Below, one piece after another: positions 1 to 4,623 of a DNA stretch of 9,053 nt (the stretch's first letter is position 1; each line of letters begins with the position of its first letter). A program made the translations under genes and the position numbers. The notes under the pieces were generated by a model, which did no database searches, was not told the DNA's origin, and saw only the letters and a program-made list of their open reading frames with translations. Source of the DNA: DASVXQ01 sp036392615 (lineage in GTDB: Bacteria > Actinomycetota > CALGFH01); NCBI GenBank assembly GCA_036392615.1, contig DASVXQ010000602.1, positions 1 through 9,053 on the forward strand, in the 5' to 3' direction.

Positions 1-1
1 C

Positions 2-208
2 CCCGCCGGGCGCCAGGAGGCCGAGCCGGCGACCGCGGCCTCCGCGGCCGAGCGCAAGGACCCGGCCGGGGGCCCCGCGGCCTCCAGCCGTGAGGGGGCG
101 GCCGCGGACGCGCGGCGGCCGGACGAGGCCGACGCGCCGGAGAGCGGGCCGCAGCCGGCGCCGACGCAGTCGGCGATCGGGGAGTTGCGGGCCGGCAAGC
201 CGAACTGA
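2..208 (+). CDS. 3' end of an unidentified gene (Ala/Pro/Glu-rich C-terminal tail)
   Basis: This is an open frame from the left edge to a TGA at 206-208, 68 residues, with the start outside the window. Nearly every codon ends in G or C, as in the confirmed genes nearby, so the frame looks truly coding. The visible part is low-complexity, rich in Ala, Pro, Glu, Arg and Asp, and probably disordered. It ends with a less biased stretch, QSAIGELRAGKPN. No domain or motif can be recognised and I assign no function. The gene converges on the tetR gene with only 13 bp between the stop codons, and no clear terminator lies there. It could be the tail of almost any cytoplasmic or membrane protein with a disordered end. 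That it is coding is fairly likely; its identity is unknown. Confidence 0.55.
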   Translation, partial: PAGRQEAEPATAASAAERKDPAGGPAASSREGAAADARRPDEADAPESGPQPAPTQSAIGELRAGKPN

Positions 209-221
209 ACGCACCGGCGCG

Positions 222-848
222 TCAGGACGCCTGGACCTCGAGGACCTCGCCGAAGGGCACCTGGGGCCGGTCGTTGGTGAGGCCGCGCAGCACGAAGTCC
301 GAGTAGGTCGAGGCGATCTGCCGCAGGCTGAGGCGCCCGCGGCGCTTGTACCAGGCCGAGACCTGCGTGCCGGTGGCCAGGATGGCGTAGGTGAGCAGCT
401 TGGCGTCGGTGTAGTGGAACACGCCCGCCTCGGCCCCCTGCTCCAGGATCCGCAGGAAGTGCTCCTCGTACCGGTCCCGCAGCCCGACGACCGCGCGCCG
501 GTCGGCCTTGCTGAGGCTGCGGAGCTCGGAGTTGCCGATGAAGATCTCCTTGGCGCGCTCGGCGTGGAAGGTCACGTGGCACTCCACCGCCGCGCGCATG
601 CGGTCGACCGCGCCGGTGTACGGCAGCAGCGCGCGCTCCAGGCTGGCGAGCAGGTCGTGCATCACCCCGGACATGATCGAGAAGAGCAGCTGCTCCTTGG
701 AGGGGATGTGGTTGTAGAGGCTGCCGACGTTGACGCCGACGACCTCGGCGATGTCCCGCAGTGAGGTGGTGTCGTAGCCGTGCTTGTAGAAGAGGTCCAC
801 GGCGGCCTGTCTGATCGCCTCCGCCGTCCGGGCTCCTCGCGGTGCCAT
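222..848 (-). CDS. TetR/AcrR-family transcriptional regulator (KstR2-like)
   Basis: This 208-residue repressor-type protein has the usual TetR length. The N-terminal DNA-binding domain is residues 8-55: a first helix (AEAIRQAAVDLFYKHGYDTT) then the helix-turn-helix LRDIAEVVGVNVGSLYNHI and the SKEQLL motif typical of TetR proteins. The C-terminal ligand domain (about 60-200) contains FHAERAKEIFIGNSELRSL and a late AWYKRRGRLS segment. From memory these resemble the KstR2/acyl-CoA-responsive branch; that is family-level inference, and the ligand is unknown. The start was chosen at ATG 848-846 because it begins just before the conserved domain and has GGGAG five bases upstream. A longer open frame to 962 has no such support. 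It is transcribed divergently from pafB. A perfect palindrome 43 bp upstream probably is its own operator. Fatty-acid, sterol or other acyl-CoA catabolism is a plausible but untested target. Confidence 0.9.
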   Translation of the reverse strand: MAPRGARTAEAIRQAAVDLFYKHGYDTTSLRDIAEVVGVNVGSLYNHIPSKEQLLFSIMSGVMHDLLASLERALLPYTGAVDRMRAAVECHVTFHAERAKEIFIGNSELRSLSKADRRAVVGLRDRYEEHFLRILEQGAEAGVFHYTDAKLLTYAILATGTQVSAWYKRRGRLSLRQIASTYSDFVLRGLTNDRPQVPFGEVLEVQAS

Positions 849-890
849 CGGTGCTCCCGTTCCCGGTGCCTTCTCAGCGTCCCCAGCAAT

Positions 891-911
891 GCGCGGACGA
901 TACGTCCGCGC
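891..911. promoter_or_regulatory. Perfect inverted repeat, likely TetR operator overlapping the tetR promoter
   Basis: The arms GCGCGGACG (891-899) and CGTCCGCGC (903-911) are exact reverse complements around a 3-bp centre, ATA. TetR proteins bind such palindromes, usually beside their own gene. The minus-strand reading of 902-897 is TATCGT, a fair -10 hexamer, so binding here would cover the tetR promoter and give autorepression with a leader of about 40 nt. The matching -35 is poor. The repeat is directly visible; its operator role is inferred from its place. Confidence 0.6.
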
Positions 912-1064
912 GCGCTCGCGCCGCCAGCACCAGCGGGGCGGCGGACCGGCTCGAGCTTCCACCCGATGTGCGATCGGTTCAAGTCGGTCGGGCGGCCCGC
1001 GCGCTCCTCAATAGTTCGCGGTGTCTCTGCGCAATTCCAAGGTGTCCGGAGCGGGAGGTTCAGC

Positions 1065-1080
1065 GGGAACTGGTGTTCGA
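1065..1080. promoter_or_regulatory. Putative LexA/SOS-box-like element upstream of pafB
   Basis: The sequence reads GGGAAC-TGGT-GTTCGA. The actinobacterial and Bacillus LexA operator is built on CGAAC-N4-GTTCG, often extended to TCGAAC-N4-GTTCGA. The right half matches the extended form fully; the left half keeps GAAC but has GG in place of TC. It lies 20 bp before a TACAGT -10-like hexamer, so bound LexA would cover the -35 region. The match is visible; LexA binding is an inference and the left-half mismatches weaken it. A third GTTC (1058-1061) precedes it, so a chance run of these tetramers is possible. Confidence 0.35.
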
Positions 1081-1099
1081 TTCCCTGGCGGAAAGCTGT

Positions 1100-1105
1100 T
1101 ACAGT
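1100..1105 (+). promoter_or_regulatory. Possible pafB promoter -10 element (TACAGT)
   Basis: TACAGT fits the TANNNT pattern of actinobacterial housekeeping -10 elements. A GTTCGA -35-like word lies at 1075-1080 with a rather long 19-bp spacing and is also the right half of the LexA-box-like element. Transcription would start near 1112, about 44 nt before the pafB ATG. A competing TAGCAT at 1144-1149 could instead give a leaderless pafB transcript starting at or near its ATG (1156). I cannot decide between them. Confidence 0.3.
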
Positions 1106-1155
1106 CCGAGCTGATGGAGCGTGGCTGTCCCCGAGGCGCGAGGTAGCATGCGCGG

Positions 1156-2112
1156 ATGCGCAAGGTCGAACGGCTCGTCAACCTGGTCGCCCTGCTGCTG
1201 GACACCCACCGGCCGCTGACGCTCGACCAGGTGGCCGAGCTGGTGCCCGGCTACGAGGCGACCGGCGAGAGCCTGCGCCGCATGTTCGAGCGCGACAAGG
1301 AGGAGCTGCGCGGGCTCGGCGTGCCGGTGGAACGCGGCCCGATCGACCCGTGGGGCAGCGAAGAGGGCTATTTCATCGATCCGCGGGCGTATGCCATGCC
1401 GCGGCTCGACCTGGCGCCGGACGAGCGCGCCGCGCTGGCGCTGGCGGCGCGGGCGTGGTCCGGGCCGTCCCAGGACCCCTCGGCGCTCTCGGGCCTGTCC
1501 AAGCTCGACCTGGACCCCGGCGCCGGCCCTGACGCGCTGCGGGCGAACCTGGACGGCGCCAGCCCGGTGCTGGCCACGCTGATCGACGCGGTCACGCGCC
1601 GCAAGCGGATCGTGTTCACCTACCGCCCGCCGGGCCGCTCGCCGTCCGAGCGGCAGGTGAACCCGTACGCGCTGGTCCACCGGCGCGGCACCTGGTACGT
1701 GGCCGGCCACGACAGCAAGCGCGACGCGCTGCGCTCCTTCCGCCTCTCGCGCATCGAGTCGGGCGTCCGCTTGGCCAAGCCGACCGGCCGCGGCCCGGAG
1801 TTCGAGGTGCCCGAGTGGTTCGACGCCGGTGAGGTGCTGCCGACCGCCGGCGAGCCGGACGCCTCGCCGATCGCCACCGTCCGCGCCGGCCGGGCAGCCG
1901 CTCGGCTGGCCGAGCTGCGCGGCGCCAAGCCGGACGGCGACGAGGGCCCCGACGGCCGCGTGACCCTGCGCATGCCGATCATCGACCGGGACGGCTTCGT
2001 CGACTGGGCGATCGGCAACGGCGTCGAGGTGGTCGAGCCCGAGGAGCTCCGGGCGCAGGCGCGCGGGCGGCTGGAGGGGCTGCTGGCCCAGGTCGAAGGC
2101 GGGTCCACGTGA
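1156..2112 (+). CDS. pafB: PafB: WYL-domain transcription regulator of the DNA-damage response
   Basis: The protein has 318 residues, close to the family's usual length. In mycobacteria PafB pairs with PafC to form an activator of many DNA-repair genes, working alongside LexA/RecA. Residues 1-55 form a winged helix-turn-helix beginning RKVERLVNLVALLLDTHRPLT, followed by the PafB-typical SLRRMFERDKEELRGLGVP and EEGYFIDPRAYAMP. The WYL domain spans about 138-210: RRKRIVFTYR, VNPYALVHRRGTWYVAGHD (the WYL triplet reads WYV at 180-182) and FRLSRI (195-200). A C-terminal extension (WCX-like) covers about 235-312. The ATG at 1156 fits the family's N-terminus; the nearest GAGG is 12 nt upstream, a weak site, so a leaderless start is possible. 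Its stop overlaps the pafC start. Usually pafA lies upstream; here a divergent tetR does. Confidence 0.92.
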   Translation: MRKVERLVNLVALLLDTHRPLTLDQVAELVPGYEATGESLRRMFERDKEELRGLGVPVERGPIDPWGSEEGYFIDPRAYAMPRLDLAPDERAALALAARAWSGPSQDPSALSGLSKLDLDPGAGPDALRANLDGASPVLATLIDAVTRRKRIVFTYRPPGRSPSERQVNPYALVHRRGTWYVAGHDSKRDALRSFRLSRIESGVRLAKPTGRGPEFEVPEWFDAGEVLPTAGEPDASPIATVRAGRAAARLAELRGAKPDGDEGPDGRVTLRMPIIDRDGFVDWAIGNGVEVVEPEELRAQARGRLEGLLAQVEGGST

Positions 2113-3113
2113 GCCGCGGGCCGGCGCAGCGCAGCCCGGAGGCGAGCGCCGCCGGCCGGCTCCAGCGGCTGCTGGTGCTGGTGCCCTGGGTGATGGCGCA
2201 CCCGGAGGCGACTGTCGACGAGGTCTGCGAGCGCTTCGGGATGACCCGCGAGTCGCTGGCCGCCGACCTCGAGCTGCTGTTCATGTCCGGCGTGCCGCCG
2301 TATGGGCCGGGCGACCTGATGGAGGCCTGGATCGAGGGCGAGCGGGTCCACATCGGTCTGGCCGACTACTTCGCGAGCGCCCCGCGGCTCACCTGGCGCG
2401 AGGCCGCCGGCCTGTACCTGGCCGGCCGCGCGCTGGCCGGCCTGCGCGAGCTGGACGAGCACGGCGCGCTGGAGCGCGCGCTGGCCAAGCTCGAGGCGGT
2501 GCTGCCGGCCGACCAGCTCGACCGGATCCAGGACCTCGCCAGCCGGGTGTCGGTCGACCTCGGCGGCGGCGAGTCCGAGCGCAACCACCGCGCGATCCTC
2601 TCCCGCGCGGCCGCCGCCAGCCAGCGGGTGGTGCTGGAGTACTACAGCGGCTCGCGCGGCGACCTGAGCCGCCGCAAGGTCGACCCCTGGCTGGTGTTCA
2701 CCGCCGCCGGGCACTGGTACCTGGTGGGCTACTGCCACCGGGCCGGCGGCGAGCGACTGTTCCGGTTGGACCGGGTGGTCGAGGTGGAGCCCACCGACGA
2801 GCCCTTCGAGCGGCCGGCGGAGTTCGACCCGGTCGCCTACAGCAAGTCGCCCTGGGGCGGCGCCTTCGACGAGGGCCTGGAGTGCGAGCTGGACCTCGGT
2901 CCGCAGGCCGCGTGGGTGGCCGACTGGCTGCCGATCCTGTCGAGCCGCCGGCGACCCGATGGCCGCCTGCGCGTCAAGCTGGCCACCCACGAGCTCGCCT
3001 GGGTGGTCCGCCTGGTGCTGCGGCTGGCGCCCGACGCCGAGCCGGTCGGCCCGCCGGAGCTGCGCCACGCGGTCGCCGAAGCCGTCCGCCGCGAGCTCGC
3101 CGTCTACGCCTGA
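2109..3113 (+). CDS. pafC: PafC: WYL-domain transcription regulator, partner of PafB
   Basis: The protein has 334 residues. It is the second half of the PafBC regulator, which senses DNA damage (the ligand is proposed to be a nucleic acid bound by the WYL domains) and recruits RNA polymerase to repair promoters. Residues 16-60 are the winged helix-turn-helix (GRLQRLLVLVPWVMAHPEAT, then DEVCERFGMTRESLAADLELL), with the PafC-typical GVPPYGPGDLMEAWIEGE after it. A helical linker (93-150) contains LTWREAAGLYLAGRAL. The WYL domain (about 165-230) has the intact triplet in GHWYLVGYC (203-205) and FRLDRV (218-223). The WCX-like C-terminus follows. The GTG start overlaps the pafB stop (GTGA), which implies translational coupling and near-equal amounts. 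A GC-rich hairpin follows 17 bp after the stop. Confidence 0.92.
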   Translation: MSRGPAQRSPEASAAGRLQRLLVLVPWVMAHPEATVDEVCERFGMTRESLAADLELLFMSGVPPYGPGDLMEAWIEGERVHIGLADYFASAPRLTWREAAGLYLAGRALAGLRELDEHGALERALAKLEAVLPADQLDRIQDLASRVSVDLGGGESERNHRAILSRAAAASQRVVLEYYSGSRGDLSRRKVDPWLVFTAAGHWYLVGYCHRAGGERLFRLDRVVEVEPTDEPFERPAEFDPVAYSKSPWGGAFDEGLECELDLGPQAAWVADWLPILSSRRRPDGRLRVKLATHELAWVVRLVLRLAPDAEPVGPPELRHAVAEAVRRELAVYA

Positions 3114-3130
3114 GCGGCGCGTCCGGGCTG

Positions 3131-3167
3131 GTCCGCGCCGGATGCCCGGGATGCCGACCGGCGCGAC
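3131..3167 (+). terminator. GC-rich hairpin after pafC, possible terminator
   Basis: The left arm GTCCGCGCCGG (3131-3141) pairs with CCGGCGCGAC (3158-3167) over 10 bp with one bulged C (3134) and a 16-nt loop that contains the palindrome CCCGGG. It starts 17 bp after the pafC stop. There is no T-run after it, which is common for actinobacterial stems but leaves termination unproven. It would separate pafBC from the tat genes. Confidence 0.4.
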
Positions 3168-3174
3168 AGCGGGT

Positions 3175-3180
3175 TACCAT
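3175..3180 (+). promoter_or_regulatory. Possible -10 element (TACCAT) for the small membrane protein/tat genes
   Basis: TACCAT fits TANNNT and lies just after the post-pafC hairpin, about 35 nt before the proposed CTG start. The only -35 candidate at a 17-bp spacing, TGCCGA (3152-3157), matches TTGACA poorly and falls partly in the hairpin loop. Confidence 0.25.
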
Positions 3181-3205
3181 GCGGCACCTGTCACCGTCGC
3201 TCCCC

Positions 3206-3210
3206 GGAGG
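3206..3210 (+). promoter_or_regulatory. Ribosome binding site GGAGG that points to a CTG start
   Basis: GGAGG, a full Shine-Dalgarno core, lies five bases before the CTG at 3216. No ATG, GTG or TTG occurs in this frame between it and the GTG at 3246, which has no useful ribosome site and would cut the membrane segment in half. The site therefore decides the start of the small membrane protein. Confidence 0.6.
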
Positions 3211-3215
3211 TCGCT

Positions 3216-3473
3216 CTGTACCTGGTCGTCGCCATCCTTCTGGGAGTGTTCTGGCTCGGGGTGCTGGTCACCGTCGGGTTCACCGCGTGGCACCTGCTGG
3301 CCAACCTGAAGGCGCTGCTGCGCAGCTTCAACGAGCTGAGCGAGCGGCTGACGCCGACCCTCAACGAGCTCTCCGCCAAGGCCCAGGAGACCGCTGAGCT
3401 GGGCGAGCGCCTGCAACGCCGGCAGGCCGCCAGGCAGGCCCAGGACCAGCGCGGAAAGCGGCGAAGAAGCTGA
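3216..3473 (+). CDS. Small single-pass membrane protein with C-terminal coiled coil, upstream of tatA
   Basis: I propose 85 residues starting at CTG (3216). The start rests on the GGAGG five bases upstream and on the complete hydrophobic segment it gives: residues 2-24, LYLVVAILLGVFWL from the frame (first codon read as Met) onward to VGFTAWHL. A GTG start at 3246 would give 75 residues with a shortened segment. After the membrane segment comes a charged helical region, about 28-70, with heptad-like leucines (LLANLKALLRSFNELSERL, then LNELSAKAQETAELGERL), and a very basic end, KRRRS. The layout recalls DUF948-type small proteins, but this is only a resemblance and I assign no function. It lies between pafC and tatA, 85 bp before tatA. 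Codon use is GC3-rich like the neighbours. A small membrane protein at this place also occurs in related actinobacteria, to my recollection, but I could not check that. Confidence 0.7.
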   Translation: MYLVVAILLGVFWLGVLVTVGFTAWHLLANLKALLRSFNELSERLTPTLNELSAKAQETAELGERLQRRQAARQAQDQRGKRRRS

Positions 3474-3504
3474 GACCCCCTGCCCGAAACGAGCATCTGG
3501 AGGG

Positions 3505-3510
3505 TAGACT
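3505..3510 (+). promoter_or_regulatory. Possible tatA promoter -10 element (TAGACT)
   Basis: TAGACT fits TANNNT and lies in the 85-bp gap between the small membrane protein and tatA. It would give a leader of about 40 nt. No convincing -35 lies upstream (TGCCCG/GCCCGA at the right distance), so this is a weak call. Transcription from further upstream is equally possible. Confidence 0.25.
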
Positions 3511-3558
3511 CAGTCCGACGCCGAACCCGCCAGGGTCGAGGGCAAAGGAGCAGGAGCA

Positions 3559-3768
3559 ATGCCAGGTCCGGAGTGGATTTGGGTCGTGGTCGTGATCGCG
3601 GTGATCTTCGGGGCCAGCCGGCTGCCGGCAATGGGCCGCAACGTCGGCCTCGGCATCAAGGAGTTCAAGAAGGGCATCGCCGACGCGAGCAGTGACGACG
3701 ACGAGAAGCGCGAGGCCCGCAAGTCGGCTGGACCGGGCGGGACCGAGGAGCGGGGACCATCGGCGTAG
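3559..3768 (+). CDS. tatA: TatA: twin-arginine translocase pore-forming subunit
   Basis: This short protein (69 residues) has the classic TatA architecture: a very short outer N-terminus, a transmembrane helix at about 5-18 (EWIWVVVVIAVIF), the FG hinge (residues 17-18), the SRLPAMGRNVGLGIKEFKKGI amphipathic helix (20-40) and an acidic, disordered tail (DDDEK, then GTEERGPSA). TatA oligomerises around the TatC receptor to pass folded proteins with twin-arginine signal peptides across the membrane. The ATG is preceded by two AGGAG motifs, 8 and 2 bases away; the first is well placed and gives strong expected translation, in keeping with the excess of TatA over TatC in known systems. tatC begins 24 bp downstream. 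No tatB is visible. A lone TatA-type protein of this length may serve both roles or tatB may lie elsewhere. Confidence 0.93.
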   Translation: MPGPEWIWVVVVIAVIFGASRLPAMGRNVGLGIKEFKKGIADASSDDDEKREARKSAGPGGTEERGPSA

Positions 3769-3792
3769 CCGTGCCGATCCCCTCCCACACGA

Positions 3793-4617
3793 GTGCGCGT
3801 ACCCGTCAGATTCCGGCGACGCCGGCTTCGGGACAACCCCGAAGCCGAGATGTCCATACTCGAACACCTCGCGGAACTCCGTGATCGGCTCGTTCGCGCG
3901 TGCCTTGCCCTGGCGATCACCACCGTTCTCGCGTTCACCTGGCTGTACTCGCCACTGCTGAGCTTCATCACCCGGTCGTACTGCAGCATCCCGGGCAAGT
4001 ACCGGATCTCGACCGCCTCCGGCGACTGCCGGCTGCTGGCGCTGTCGCCGCTGGACCCGCTCAGCATCCGCGTCCGGGTCGCGCTGACGGTCGGCCTGGT
4101 GCTGGCGATGCCGGTCATCGCCTGGCAGCTCTGGCGCTTCATCACGCCCGGGCTGCGCCCCAGCGAGAAGCGCTACGCCATCCCGTTCTCGCTGGCCAGC
4201 ACGATCCTGTTCGCGATGGGCGTTGCGGTGGCGTTCTTCACCCTGCCGAAGGCGATCGGCTTCCTGGTGGCCATCGGCGGTGACAGCCTCGCCACCTTCT
4301 TCCAGGCCGAGCGGTACCTGCGCTTCGTGCTGTTCATGGGGCTGGCCTTCGGCCTGACCTTCGAGTTCCCCCTGGTGCTGGTGTTCCTCTCCATGGTGGG
4401 GATCCTGTCGTCCGGTGCGATGATGCGGGCGTGGCGGCCCGCCGTGGCGATCATCATCGTGGTCGCGGCGGTGGTGACGCCCAGCCAGGACCCCATCAGC
4501 CTGTTCGCGATGGCGATCCCGATGTGGATCTTCTATTTTGCTGCGGCAGGGGTCGCCAGGTTCTTCATCGAACCGGCGCGAGCCCGCCGACGGGCAGAAC
4601 TGGAGCGAGGGAGCTGA
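3793..4617 (+). CDS. tatC: TatC: twin-arginine translocase receptor subunit
   Basis: The 274-residue polytopic protein is of usual TatC length for actinobacteria. It recognises the twin-arginine signal peptide. The N-terminal signature MSILEHLAELRDRLVRA lies at 20-36. Six hydrophobic helices are seen at about 36-55, 98-115, 132-152, 178-200, 216-230 and 236-253. The conserved glutamate in the fourth is present in TFEFPLVLVF (E191), and a TPSQDP loop follows helix five. The first periplasmic loop has two cysteines (C64 and C79) that could pair. The start was set at GTG 3793 because actinobacterial TatC has a basic extension with an NPxAxMSL-like junction, and this frame gives NPEAEMSIL. ATG 3850 is the alternative. 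Neither has a good ribosome site, so coupling to tatA translation is likely. A perfect 10-bp hairpin lies in codons 11-19. The next gene starts 6 bp on. Confidence 0.94.
   Translation: MRVPVRFRRRRLRDNPEAEMSILEHLAELRDRLVRACLALAITTVLAFTWLYSPLLSFITRSYCSIPGKYRISTASGDCRLLALSPLDPLSIRVRVALTVGLVLAMPVIAWQLWRFITPGLRPSEKRYAIPFSLASTILFAMGVAVAFFTLPKAIGFLVAIGGDSLATFFQAERYLRFVLFMGLAFGLTFEFPLVLVFLSMVGILSSGAMMRAWRPAVAIIIVVAAVVTPSQDPISLFAMAIPMWIFYFAAAGVARFFIEPARARRRAELERGS
3823..3847 (+). promoter_or_regulatory. Perfect 10-bp hairpin at the beginning of tatC
   Basis: The arms CGGCTTCGGG (3823-3832) and CCCGAAGCCG (3838-3847) pair fully around the 5-nt loop ACAAC. It starts 55 bp after the tatA stop and ends two bases before the alternative tatC ATG (3850). 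No T-run follows, so a plain intrinsic terminator is unlikely. It could shield tatA mRNA from decay, pause or attenuate transcription, or hinder tatC translation; all would favour TatA over TatC. Pairing is visible, the role is inferred. Confidence 0.45.
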
Positions 4618-4623
4618 CCAGAC

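Larger units (their letters stand above)
849..1155. other. Divergent tetR-pafB intergenic region
   Basis: This gene-free stretch of 307 bp separates the divergent tetR and pafB genes. It has more A/T-containing words than the flanking genes, as expected for promoters. It holds a perfect 9+9 inverted repeat (891-911) close to tetR, a GAAC-N4-GTTC element (1065-1080), a possible -10 hexamer TACAGT (1100-1105), a ten-codon upstream open frame (1114-1146) and a second possible -10 TAGCAT (1144-1149) just before the pafB ATG. No RNA gene was recognised. Nothing was identified in roughly 912-1057 apart from a weak minus-strand TTGAAC word (981-976). Confidence 0.7.

Noticed and set aside
209..221. 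Terminator between the left-edge gene and tetR
   Set aside because: Only a 4-bp GGCG/CGCC pairing with an 8-nt loop is present around 216-231; too weak to call.
90..764. Open frame on the + strand opposite tetR
   Set aside because: The tetR protein on the minus strand has a clear helix-turn-helix and a ribosome site; this frame has only Arg/Gly/Val-rich shadow sequence.
849..962. N-terminal extension of TetR to an upstream start at 962
   Set aside because: The extra 38 residues are Arg/Pro-rich and unlike the family, would cover the palindrome, and the ATG at 848 has its own GGGAG site.
1620..3068. Long open frame on the minus strand (482 codons) opposite pafB/pafC
   Set aside because: Low-complexity His/Gln/Ala/Gly composition with no domain, fully covered by two well-supported genes on the + strand.
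3522..3538. Small hairpin CGAACCC-GCCA-GGGTCG before tatA
   Set aside because: It needs a bulge and leaves only a 4-bp core stem; not distinguishable from background in this GC-rich region.
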